Positions 12,341-24,340 of a DNA stretch of 64,000 nucleotides are shown piece after piece. The notes under the pieces are model-generated. The model was not told the origin of the DNA. It saw only the letters and a program-made list of their open reading frames with translations, and did not search any database. Position 1 is the first letter of the stretch; every line of letters starts with the position of its first letter. Location of the stretch: the NCBI GenBank assembly GCA_013397935.1, contig VZRN01001306.1:71733-135732 (forward strand), read 5' to 3'. This stretch comes from Dasyornis broadbenti. Taxonomy: Eukaryota > Chordata > Aves > Passeriformes > Dasyornithidae. The position numbers were made by a program, and so were the translations under genes.

Positions 12341-12462
12341 GGCCCTGATTCTGCCACCATTCCTTGCATTGAGTAGAACCATATGGTCCCATTGGAGCTG
12401 ATCTAACTGCCTTTGGAGTATGCTACCATTCAAAATAAATAAGAGTGGCAGGATCTGGCCCT
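12341..12462. mobile_element. Palindromic MITE-like element (ancient amniote repeat)
   Basis: The left end GGCCCTGATTCTGCCACC (12341-12358) is an imperfect reverse complement of the right end GAGTGGCAGGATCTGGCCCT (12443-12462). The middle contains GTCCCATTGGAGCTGATC, which resembles the CCCATTGAAGTCAATGGG heart of a palindromic repeat common in reptile and bird genomes. Such elements are short non-autonomous DNA transposon relics without coding capacity. The two arms have diverged, so this is an old, inactive copy. Assignment to a named family needs a library search. Confidence 0.65.
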
Positions 12463-15160
12463 GAATGAGCACATGGGCTCTGCACCCTGCCCTAGAGGTT
12501 AACAAAGTGGGTAAGAAAATTCCAGGGCTGAAGGGGATTCAGCTGAGAAGGCCCTGTCTGATACAAGCGCCCACCCCTCCAGATGCAGGGCCTCTTAAGG
12601 GAAATGCTCATTCAACATATATTCACTTTAATAGGTTTTGTAAGAAGATATATTCTTTTTACATATAAGTTATATGTTGTCCTATTTCCAGAAGCAATGA
12701 GCTGCCTGTGTAACTAATTGCTTTAATGAAGGAATGACAAACCTGGGACAGACAGGAAATAACAGCTTCAGAATTGCATTTGTCATTCTGAAGCAAGAGA
12801 AAAGACTTTCGGATGCAAATAACATTTGGTCTCACAACCAATAGAACTCATTTTGCAGTCTTTAGGCACCCAGCTTCTCTCTGCCCAGTGAAGACTACCC
12901 TAAGTGTGCATTTTATTTTCCAAACAAATAACATCTTTTAAAAGTTGCTCTTGCAAATAGAAAAAAATTGTTAACTTCTGCTACATCATAAACCCCACAG
13001 CAGTACAGCAATTACAGGGCATATTTTCAAAGGGCACTGGGTTATGACTATGCAAAATAAATCACTATGATCTGTCTGAAATAGATGATTAAAGTGATTT
13101 CCTCAGAGTGCAAATAGAGAGAAAAATATCATTTACGAAAAATCCCATACTAAAAGTCAGGGATTCTGATTCTTTACTTTGGTTCTGCCTCATATATATC
13201 AGTCCTACCTGAAAAGATCTACTGCAGGCGCCTCTTGCCATGCTAGTATGGGTGTGCAGCAGACAAAAGACATACCAGAAAGGGGAAGACAGATATGCCA
13301 CTTAAATTAAATAGGAAATGAATTGGCCAGCAAGTTGGCATGTCTGCTGAGACAAATCATAGACAACATGTCTCTCAACAACAGAACTTATTTGTTTTCT
13401 CTTGCCAACAGATTCATCACTGCCCAGGCAAAACAGGCAAAATACATTAGTGTCATGGTAAACTGATAAAGAGAAGTGCCTCAATCTAACATCCTCAATG
13501 GCGAAAGTCTTAGGGCTGTATTGATCTGTGTTATATAAATCTTGTTTTCTGTCTGCAGAAGTGAATCAGGAATGACCCTTAAGGTTAACAAACATTGTAA
13601 TGTCTTTCAGCTGGGGCAGATGCCTATGTGCTCCACACATTGTATTTGGTCAAGTCCCATCTTGTCATTTTACTGCCAAGGAGCTTAACTAATTGCTGGC
13701 AATCATAAGACAGTTTGATGGAAGCAAAGAATTCCTACAATTGTTGCCCCTCTCCCTTTTTTTTTCTCAGCCTTAACAAGCACTCAAAGCCATGTAGCGG
13801 AAAACAATCAACACTGAATTAGTCAGCAGGAGTCTTAGCTGAGCTGGAACTTTATGTAATTGGCATGTCATGTTCGTACATAGCCAGAAGCAGGCCTGAT
13901 TAAGCTGATGTATTTTGTTTCAGTAAACTTTTACAAAAGCCACTTTACCTCCTCTTATTTGGTTGTACGTCATTGCATGTGCTTAGCATGAGATTTTTCT
14001 GCACAGCAAAGGCTCTAGACAGTCACCACAGGCATTTCGGATTGGAGAAGTATTGTCAAATTGGCATGTGCAATATTACATAACAATCGAGTGTCTAGAA
14101 AGAGCCAGTAGCAAGAGAAGCAAGTTCATTATTGAAGCATAACTCTTACAGCAAAATTCTGTGGTTTCTGTGCAGAAGTTCATTTTCTGCAGCCTATTTA
14201 AGCAGGTTTGAGAAAACAAGATGCTAGTTATACTTTTCTGTTAGAACTATTTCCAATTAAACTTGCATAGTTTTCTTAGGGTTTAGTAAAATTATTTCCA
14301 TGCAACAAGGAATCCTTCCAAAGAAGATACTGCTCTGGGCACTTAAGCAGTCCACCCTATCTGGTCCAATAAAATTTTATGGTGCGTTTTACTTTGCCCT
14401 GCAGATAGATTTAGTCTTAAAATGCTAAAAATTCCAGTCTGCATGGAAAAAGAAAGTAGCTAATGCGTATTGCTAGAAGTAAATCACAAAACTTAAGGCA
14501 CACCAGCTGTATTCTTTCGTATCAGTGTCCTTTTTGTCATACCCTTAAATCAAACAATATAGTTGAACTTGGCATAGATTATTAAAGCTAAGAGTAGTAT
14601 TCTGTGCTTCTATTACGTCATAGTTGACAATATAAAGACAAGATTCAGGGAACTAATAGAGTTTTTTTCTTTTGTCATAGAAAGGTCAAGCTAGTTTTCC
14701 ACATTTTATATGTGTGTCATTCTCAATATAGCAACAGAATCTCTTATAGAAAACAATGTAAGTAAACGTCTCTACGAAGCTACTAGTCACCTGATCAAAA
14801 GCCAATGTTGAAAAACACTTCTAATGACTTTCTCTTATGCATCAGTGCACCTACTAATGAGCTGCCAGAAAAGGCTTTGCAAAGCTTTGCTAAGATAGAG
14901 CAGGAATGTGAGAAGCCTGAGATCTAACTCCCCTGCTGTGATCCCTGCCTTGCTACTAACAGGGAGCCCAGGCGCGCAGCTACTAATGAGCATGCTGGAG
15001 AGAGTGTCCAGCCCAGCTCCGGCTAGAGACAATCCACCTGTCTGCTCTCCGATGCAGGGTATGGTGCATGACAGTAAGACACCCCGTTGTATTTTGTCCT
15101 TAAATAATTTAGGTATTTATTGATTTTCTTCATATTTTTATTGTGGGACTTTTTCTTATT
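12463..15160. other. Non-coding stretch; possible conserved element near 13790-14070
   Basis: No gene seen. The part at 13790-14070 is free of simple repeats and has a balanced base composition with several transcription-factor-like words (ACAATCAACAC, GTAATTGG, CTGATTAAGCTGATG), which is the look of a conserved non-coding element. A 12-base word CTACTAATGAGC occurs twice, at 14851-14862 and 14980-14991. Confidence 0.45.
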
Positions 15161-15189
15161 GTTTTGGTTTGTTTTGTTTTTTGTTTGTN

Positions 15190-15220
<31 letters not shown>
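15161..15220. repeat. T-rich low-complexity tract with one ambiguous base
   Basis: Interrupted GTTTT/GTTTG units lead into a run of 31 T (15190-15220). The base at 15189 is N, placed exactly where the homopolymer begins, so the tract length and this base are unreliable. It could be the tail of a minus-strand retroposed sequence, but no such body is recognisable to its right. Confidence 0.9.
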
Positions 15221-15222
<2 letters not shown>

Positions 15223-17989
15223 ATTGACCTTGCTGTCAGTAGCAACTCTCACTGTCTTCGGAAGAAACTAGCAAGTTTCAAGAGCTTGTTTTCCCTCCAT
15301 AACTATTATTTAATTTGATTTAAGAAAAACAGTGCTGTTATAGCACATACTGCTCTTCAGAATTTCAAGTTTATTCCTCCTATAACATGATCATACATCC
15401 TGAGCTTGATATTACAAAAAAATGGTAAATCGATAATTAACAACTTCTAAAAAAATGCCAAATGTCCTTTATTTGAAGAGTGGGGGGGAAAAAAAAAAAA
15501 AAAGATGTAACAGCTGTCTGACACTAAAAATAGTGCAAATTGTATAAATTAGAGCCCACATTTCAAAGGCACCACACTCAACATCTTTATCTACAGTCAA
15601 AAGCCAGCAGGATACTGGTATAAAACATTCACTTAACTCTGTTTGCAGAAATTCTGTATAAATGGAGTAGTTACTGCAGGATACCTTTCAACTCCAAGCT
15701 GCTCACATAACACATCATGACCACACCTAGCTCCCTTTGGGCTTTTCTTGAGGTTACCCTGCCATTTAATATTTTGTTAGCCAAACAGACAGGCTTGCAG
15801 AACAGACACTAGAAAACACTGCCATTTAGCAGGAGGATGTCACAATTACTCTGAAAGAAATAAAAAAATGTAGTAACAGGAATCAGTGATAAATTTCTTG
15901 TGTTATGCTCCAGATTGGCATTGGGGAAAGCTATTCAGTTCAAATAAGCCAGCCAAATGATTTGCTGTTTCCACTTCTTGTTGCCTCTGTTTCCTGTCTG
16001 AGTTTTGGCATTAGAAAACCTCTAGCATGTCACACCTAGAAAGAAACTGTGTCCTCAGTGCATAATTGATCTCCCATAGTTTCTTTAAATCTTCAACGTT
16101 ATGAAAAAGTATCTCAGGGATCTATAGTCTCCTGTTGATACTAATTTTCACTGACATTAATGGGACTTGTGTGTGCACACTGCATAGGGAAAACAAAACA
16201 TGCTATTGATGTTCAGGATTAATACTCAGAAAATCTGGTATAAAAATAAAGTAATATTATAAGCACACTCACATCTACACTTGTAGACTAGTCATTCTGA
16301 GTAAGAGCTTTAATTTTCAATTCAGTAAGTTCTCCTTCTGACAATATTTTTAAAAATATTTTATTTTTTTTAATTTCTTTTTTTTTTTTAGCTAACAGCT
16401 CGGCTTTCCATTCTTAGAAGATTTTAAAATAGTTGCTACTTCTTTGCTGAAAACAGAACTTAACAGTTCTAAAAACTTTCGTGATTTCCACCATTTCATC
16501 TGAATTTACAGGGGCACGCTGAATATGAAATCTTGAAAAAATAAATGTTGGGAGTAAATTTTGTTCATGATTAAATCAATTATTCAGGTCTATTTGCCTT
16601 AATAACCACGTAAAAAGTGCCTGGTAAAACGATCTAAGCATCATCTAAAGATGCTGGAGAGAGTGACTAGATTTATGGACTAAAAAAGTAGTGATAGAGG
16701 CCCCTGAGCAGCAAATAACCATCTTCTAGGGGGGAAATGCTGGGCTCTCCAGTGCTTCTGTAAACACTCTTTGGCTGCTAAAGAAATCTTGCAGCATGGA
16801 ATTCTCATCCGTCATGTTTCTACCATACTGCAAACTCCTCTCAGATCAGTGAGAAACAGTGACCTTGTTATGCTGAACTGGTTATGTTGGCTTTGTACTA
16901 TCACTCCCTCTTGTTGGGGAGCTCTTTAACACTGCTGTATCATTCAGCCTTGCACTCTGAATGAGCCTGAGACAGATCTGCCCTGTGGTGAGGTGCAGCT
17001 TGCAGACCAGAATAACTCACTGGAAAGAAACCAGGCACACAAAGGAAATTGGTGCAGTTTCTGGCAACACACACCTTCAGACAAGGTCCAGGGAAGGGTG
17101 GAACATTCCTGCTCCTCTGTTCTTCTTCTATCCTATTCTGTTCTTCCAAACTCCCAGGATGAACAAAGTTGCCCATATCTAACACAACTCATTTCATTTC
17201 CTGGGAACATTAGGTTACAAAGAACATGTAAAATCTACCCCTCTTGTTAGACTGCATAGCCGGGCTCACACATAACTCATATAAACTCTTTTCTGTATTT
17301 TTCTGTAAAGTGTTCTGTGCCCATTAGTGCATCAGCCCTATTCTCTGAGGATATACAGTACAATAGAATTAAAAGTGCTTTGAAATTGCCAATCATCTTT
17401 CAGTCTGTGCAATGAAGATACGTGAGAGAATGGAGCTTTTCCAGCTCTATCTCCTCAAAAATTAGTTTATCAAAAAATTTCTGTGAAACATTTTTCCCTG
17501 TGAATGCACAGATTTATCAGAATTTCAAATGGAAAACTTCAAAGTGTGTTGGTTAAAATGTACTATTATACTGTTGTAAATATTTTTTATTGTTTGATTT
17601 GACAAAAAAAATACAATAACATTACAAACTCAGAACAGAGTATGTTATTAGACAGATTACCTTTCAAAATATTTCTTTTGTCTCTCTAAGTTTTCAGCTA
17701 GAGGAAAGATTTAAAAAAAATAACTTCTTCAGAATGAAGGAAAATATAAAAATGCAAGAATTGATATTGTTTGATCAACTCTTATTTATCATGAGCCACA
17801 ATTTTGCTGTGGTTTGACAACTGAGGTTTCCATCTCACATAATCTTGGCATGAAATGAATACTCCTTTTAACAATTTTGATTCATTAGCAGGAAAGGTTG
17901 GTTTCCCCAAAGTAGCCGAAATAAATGTGGATTTATGAGTCAGAGCAGAAGACCTCCCTAAATGATAGCAACAATTTACAGAGAGTTCC
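15221..17989. other. Non-coding stretch with homopolymer tracts
   Basis: Seven G followed by 15 A lie at 15482-15503. An A/T-only low-complexity tract lies at about 16345-16391 and ends in a pyrimidine run plus TAG. At 16150-16168 the words TGACATTAATGGGAC hint at a fragment of the palindromic MITE family, but no second arm is evident. No genes seen. Confidence 0.5.
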
Positions 17990-18300
17990 GAGAAGACTAA
18001 TAGAAATGGTTATGAGGCTGGGAGACATGTATACATATAATTTCACAGAGTCATAAGTAAGACATATGGGGAGAATGATAACAGTCTAAATTTTTAAAGC
18101 ATATTAGCAAGAGCAATAGAGAAAAAATTAGACTGAATATTAGAAAAAAATTTCCTGAAAATGAGCTGAGTTAGGCAGTTGAATAGTCTCCAAAGGACTG
18201 ATGGGAACCCAACTGCAAGATACATTACAACTAGACTAAGAGGGCCATTGGGGTGACCTGCCAGGTTTTACTTTATTCCATCCTGGTCTTCAATGAGTTG
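17990..18300 (+). mobile_element. Ancient CR1 LINE fragment, 3' region (plus strand)
   Basis: The string TTAGACTGAATATTAG followed by AAAAAAATTTCCTGA, then GTTAGGCAGTTGAATAGTCT and CTAGACTAAGAGGGCCATTG with GGGTGACCTGCCAGG, follows the order and wording of the CR1 3' region just downstream of the reverse-transcriptase frame. In that region the consensus reads roughly: gained track, attempt to fit, GGAATAGTCTCCC, then the terminal segment. The element points right. It is heavily mutated, with many small deletions, so it belongs to an old subfamily and is much older than the copy at 139-335. The boundaries are approximate; similarity may begin earlier, near 17940. Confidence 0.75.
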
Positions 18301-19439
18301 AAATGCTAGAAAGTCAGAAGAAAACAGAATGGAGAAGTTTCAGATCCAAGGCTGCCATGATATGATTATTTTATATCTTAGCTGAGATTTGCAATTTCCT
18401 GTCATCTTATCTGGATTCCTTGGTCAACTCTGGGTGTTAAGTCAATGAGATGCTGAATGACTTACCTTGGCTGCTGGTAAAGTTAATGTGTTATAGCAGA
18501 TTTTATATGCAATGATTTATGTATTTAGGATTTTTATGTCAATAATTACTGTACATGTTATACGACCATTTCATAAAATTACACATCACCATAAAATAAC
18601 TGTATATGGCATATTTAATTTTGAACTTCCAAAGACAAAAAATGGAAGCAGTTACAATAATCATTATTTTCAATTTTATGTAGTTAAGTGGTTTTACAAA
18701 AAAAAAATTAGCCTTCCAAATTACATAGTTATAATGTGTTAATGGTAGCATAACATGTCATTACATTATGCAGCTTAATTTCATAGATATTATATATAGT
18801 TGGATATTTTAGACTCTTTTATCTTTCCAGTTATTACGAGACACTGATTTCTTTCAAACCATATTCTGCTTAACATTTACGCAGTATAACCTTTGATGAT
18901 CCAATTCATTTGGACATTTGGATCACAAAAGAAATTGGTGCTTTTGCCTTTATTCCTTATTACAAAATGGGAACAGTGCTCCAGCTCTTCACAGTTTTCT
19001 CTGTGAACACTTCCTTTTTTATTTTTCCCTACCTATAAAACATGTTCTTCCAAGATGGCTGATGGGACAAGAGTGCTGCTCAGAGAGAAGATGAAAATCA
19101 CCTTGTCTGTGTTCTTCTAATGGTCACCTGTGAGGCTTGGATTCATCCTATCTAACTTTTATAATAGGACATCTAATCTACGTACTCCAGTTCAGTTCTT
19201 GGAGTCAGGCGGGATGGATCTGGAGACTAAAAATCCATATATACCTCTAAGGTATGTAGGCTACTCAGACCTTTAAGTGATACCATTGCACCATATTGTC
19301 CTCTTGGTCTATATGTGTGACTGCAGGGAACCCAAGGGCAAAGAGTGGTCTTGTGTCAAAAAAATGAAAGAACAGATAGTGCAAAAATCCACCAAAACTC
19401 TCTGATGCTTACAACAACAAAGAACTTCAAATACTGCTT
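18301..19439. other. AT-rich non-coding stretch, nothing identified
   Basis: The part at 18500-18800 is extremely AT-rich, and the opposing open frames there are Tyr/Phe/Ile/Asn-rich by composition. No gene or repeat could be assigned, although 19100-19260 has a repeat-like feel that I could not place. Confidence 0.5.
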
Positions 19440-19720
19440 CTGATGTTTTGCCTTGTTTTTCTTTACATAAACTTTTGATCCACCCTCAAAGCATTCAGAC
19501 CCCTTTGGATTTTTAATTTACCGTCTGCTCTATTTACTCTCCCTTTAAGGTGTGTTGTCTAAAAAATTTAATCAGTATGGAATTCATTTTGTCCTCAAGG
19601 TCACTAATGAATATATTGAATAATGCTGATTCCAGTTCCTTACCCCTAAGTACTCCCATCAACACAGCCTCCCAGTCACTTGCAGCTACACCTGCAATAT
19701 CTCTTTACCTGCTATTTGTC
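19440..19720 (-). pseudogene. CR1-type reverse transcriptase remnant (minus strand)
   Basis: On the minus strand, 19626 down to about 19550 translates as ALFNIFISDLEDKMNSILIK, which matches the reverse-transcriptase segment of CR1 LINEs (LFNIFINDLD, leading into the FADDTKL catalytic block). Further down in the same strand the residues DGKLKIQRGLNALRVDQKF resemble the IQRDLDRLEEWADRN region that follows. The catalytic ADD block itself is not readable: after the first match the frame reads FFRQHT, so the active site is lost. Upstream (19627-19720) the GVPQGSVLGP motif survives only weakly. This is a dead, ancient LINE copy of different orientation from the CR1 piece at 17990-18300. Confidence 0.65.
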
Positions 19721-22700
19721 ATTTTTCTTCAGCCATATATAATTATGGCTCTACAGGAGTATGTATCATCAGTGTTGAAAAGAATTCTCCTTGACCAACC
19801 TGCACGACTGGAAAGGTAACTTCATGTCTGCACACTCTCTCATCTCTGTCTAGTGAGTCTGGCTGGAGGATGGTGTACAGAGAAGGGAGGCTATTCTGAC
19901 GACTCTTCCCCACATTTCTCATTGGGAATGATTTATGACACATCAAGTCCTTCAAATATTGCTCGGATATTTTCTTGCAAAGTTAAATCAGCACAGTCCT
20001 TAAATGGGCTGGGAATTATGCAGTGTAACCAACAGTCTTTCCCATGCCTGTCCTGTCTTTGGGTTAGCACATGCAAAGCATGGACACAGACTTCTTCTTC
20101 TTGGAGTGAAGTATGACTGGAAATGTTGGGCCATAGATAGATAGTAACATAATCCATAGTACTGCAGATTTTTTTTTTTTTTTTTTTTTGAATTAGCAGC
20201 CTCTGTCACAAAAGTAGTAATTTTAGAAGAGACGACAGTTACAAGAAATCAAGTACTTTAAACCTGTAAAGGTAAACATTTCAAGGTATAAAAAGAAAGC
20301 AGAAGAGAGTAAAGCAGAACATAAGTACAGAAAAGAAAACGTAATGTTTGCCTAAGGACCTTCCCCTTGCAGTGGAGTAAGACAGGTCTTTTAGCTGTGA
20401 CTCAGTGTCGTGTGTCATCTCAGGCTCTTCTCCTTGCACTGTGAGTCCCATGCTTTTCTTGTAATTAAAGCCTTATCAGTCCAGGATTCCTATATACCCT
20501 TTCAGTTATAAAGTAATTGTTTATATCTAAGTTACTCCACTATGCCGTCTTGAATGGCCAGAATTTACAGACAGTGATTAGTTATGATCTGACATTTTCC
20601 TTACAGTTTCTTTCTCTGCTTCAAGAAAGAACTATTGTAACAACCTCTGCTGAAGGCTACTGTAGTCACTTCCTGGGTTTTGGCAGTACAAATTGTTGTA
20701 TAAGACTGAATTTCCTATGGCTCCTTAACCACCATGTCTGCAGAGCCAAACTGACCCATAAATGCCTCACCAAGTTGCAGAGTCACTGTGCTAGTGGATT
20801 CTCATAGCAGAGCCTTATGCAGGACAGCAACAATTAAAACACATAGAGAAATCTAGACAAGTAGGTATCTTTTTTTATAAAATGCATTGCTTCAATTTGC
20901 TAGTATAAAGTGATGCTTCATGAAAACATCACCTAAATATTGATAAAATACTAACAACTCTGATGTCTTTCTTCAGACTGGGACATGCTATGTGGTATAC
21001 AATATCAAAGGAACAAACTCATCTCTGAATTCATTATTAGAGCCCTGGTAATAGTCTCTGTCTTTCTGTCATCTGAAAAGTTGGCAAATGTAAGCTCTGC
21101 AACATCAGTGTAACAATCTTCATCTAACATTGTAATACATATTTTCGTAGCACTTGTGCTACATACCGACATAAATTGTTCCACTTGGCACTCAGCAGTA
21201 TGGGTATTTTTTATCAACTATAACTAATCCCAACATTTCTGCAAGTAATTTAAACACAGATCACAAATGAAAAAAAAAGTATATATACATGTATATGCAA
21301 AACTGAATGCGCATACAGCTATATTTTGAAGAAATGCAGACCTTAAATGAACTAGGATTGATCAAAAATTATTCTTCCAAAGTAGAAGCTATACCCTGGG
21401 CAGTCATATTATGAAGTTCTAAATGGGAAGGTTTCATTACTGAGTTTTTTTATATTAACTTTTTTTTATATTCTGTTTAGTATTTTAGGGATTTTGCATG
21501 ATAGATTCCAATGCAATATAAATTAACAATATATTTCAACTTTCCTTAAAATCTCTGCTCACTCAGAGGACAGATCTGCTGCTTTCCCATTTGGTTTAAT
21601 ATGTCCCAGGAAATATGCAAAGTCAAGATAAAGGTAATTCAATAGAAGTACTGTCAAAACAACAAAAAAATTGATGTCTTTAACTGCCACTGCACTGAAT
21701 AGTCCATAGAGATCCTTAGCACAGGCTCTTCTTTTTCTCAACAGTTTCTTCTGAGATAAATAAGTAACAATAACTAAGTATTCCATTCAAATGGATGTTC
21801 AGACATCCTCAGTCAGGACTTGCCTGATTCTCATACCAGGTTAGTCCACAACATCTGCAGATCCTCCTCTCCCCAAATCCTACTCATACACTTCCTCCCA
21901 GAAAGGATGGTTTGCTCACCAGGGTGACATGATGCACTTGTTTTCAGTGATAAAGCCCTGTGTCAGGGTATTACAAATCACAAATATTTACACCTACTGA
22001 AATTCAAGGAAATCAGCACTTCAGGAATTTTCTAGGATTTTGTGTGTCTGCTTGGATGTTGTACTAAGAGTTTTCACACTTCAGGATCTGCTGCTACCAT
22101 TGCCAAATCAGTGCAACTGTTGATTAATTGAGGATCACGACTAGTACTTGAAAAAATTGCTTGGAACAATCACACATCAAATTGGCCATCATAGTGGAAG
22201 ACAAAAATAGGTGAATGTTCAACCGAAAAGTAAGTTTACATTGCTGCCTAATACATTTTTTCTAATGTGATGCAGGAACACCAGCCCCCTGCCCCCCCTA
22301 CAGGGCCATGTGCACCCTCTGGATCTTGCTGTGCATACACCTGCAGACTTCTATATACAAGAAGTGCTAGATACAGGCTTTCAGCTACAGCTCCGAAGAT
22401 AATCTTAACAACAACAAACCCAAAAAGGTTTGTTCAACACCAGCAGAGATTATCTTTCAATGTTTTGCTCCACAGAATTACATGACCTACGGGTTTACAA
22501 GTATCAGCGCGTTCAATTACTTTCCTTTGGAAAAGTTTTTCCCTCTTACTCTGAACTGCATATGAAGCTGCATCTTCTGATATGTGTTTATACATCATAC
22601 ATTTCCCTTCAACTCTAACTCTTCTAAGGGAGTAATTACACAATTCAAATCCTCAGAATAAACCAGAAATCCCAGGCTTTAGTCATTTGCCAGTCAGCAA

Positions 22701-24340
22701 AAGTTACTGTGACTATGAATGTCAACTACTCAGGAGCATGTTCATTTTCTTAGCTATTCAGTCACTTTTCATCTTGCAAGGCCATTGAAATGTTGTTAGC
22801 ACCTATCTTTCCTATAACATTTTTCATCAAAACTCACGTGTGAGCACTTCATAGAGGAGGTAAATGTCTTACCATATTTAAGAGAGAGAGAAAAATGAAG
22901 ATGTAAGAAGGCTGAGTATTTTTTCTGAAGTCTTTCAGTGGATGAGTAACAGCAGTACAGCCCAGCCTTCTTGGTTCTCTGCCCAAATAATGCTTACATG
23001 ATGATGGTCAAGCCTTACTCCTTGCTAAGAAACCAGTAAAACTATAATACCATCAGAGTTGCAGAGGAAATCAACATTTTCTTGAGAAGGGTTTTAAGTA
23101 CTAGTCCCTAACATCTTGTTTGGTTGGTTCATTTTTCATACAGTGACCACACATCACCTAAAGCACACAAGAATCCATCGGTACCATTTTCTAACACTGG
23201 CCCTAGAAGCAGGACAAACAACAGTAAAGCAGTGAACATCAGTTGTTGGTGAACCTAAATCTTGCTCAGAAGCAATGTTCCACTAAACAGGATTTTACCC
23301 TTTCAGGTCAACAGCAAGGGTAGTTTTACAACAGCCTAAGGAAAAAAAAAAAGGTATTTTTATTGAATATTTTAGATGTGAAAACAAAGAATGTAACAGT
23401 GGAAACAGCTGCTATACTTGTTAGCTGTTATTCTAATTAACAGGGTCTTAAGGCCCATACATTTTAAATGGTGATCTATAGTCTCCTTCCAACTGCCACA
23501 GCTATTGAATTGGCAGAAAAAATCAAAAAAAAAACTAGATCATGTGTCAGATGAGTAATTTGAATTTTGCTGTGAAAAAAAAATTAATAATATTCCATTT
23601 AAGTAACCATCTATGAATTTCAGAATTAACAAGCCAATGAGGAAAAAAAGGGCCATTCAGAGTTTCCAGGTTTTCTTTTGGCTAATGAAATGCAAGAGTA
23701 TGGAACACATATGCAAGGTTTTACTTCTGTTTTAAAACAAAGAGTATCATCTTAGAATTTTTTTTTAATGATAAGAAAATGTGAATCATGCATATGCTAC
23801 ACAGATAAGACCCTACTTTTCAGTGATTGGCAAGAGTGTATTCAGTAGAAAGAATATTTCTACTCAGATATTTTCTCTCGATTCAGCATTTAAAAAAGAA
23901 CCTCTGGCATATCCGGCACACCAGTTCTTCCAGGGCAAACTCATCTAGGTCTACATAGTCATGATTAAAACATTCAATCACATCAAATTAAGCCAAAGAA
24001 ATAAAGAATTAACTCATTTGAGCAAGATTACCCATTTTTAAGTAGTGCATTTTTTTCATAGCACCTGATACGTCTTTCATTTTATTAGTCATATGCTGAA
24101 ACACTTTTGAAAAGAATCCTACAAAAATTTCCTCTTTAAAACTGAAATAAACTCAAGCCCTGTGTACTCACAGGGAGAACCTGGCTTTTTTGGTTTTTTA
24201 CCTTTAAATATAAATGCTTTCCTGTAACCACAGCCTAGCAGGGAGGCAATGCCACTTGGCAAAAAAAAGTTATATTAAGTGCACTTGCTGGAACTGTTTA
24301 TACTTTGTTCCTGAGAAATAGATTGAGTACTTGATAGTAT
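19721..24340. other. Non-coding stretch with a poly-T run
   Basis: A run of 21 T lies at 20169-20189. The A run with a GGAAAAAAAAAAAAGG-like form near 23340 is short. At 23494-23530, CTCCTTCCAACTGCC recalls a CR1 3' end, but the rest does not support it. No gene, RNA gene or assignable mobile element seen. Confidence 0.5.

Noticed and set aside
16150..16168. TGACATTAATGGGAC resembling the centre of the palindromic MITE
   Set aside because: No matching arms were found on either side.
23494..23530. CTCCTTCCAACTGCC resembling a CR1 3' end
   Set aside because: The expected terminal ATTCTATG repeats and the upstream CR1 sequence are missing.
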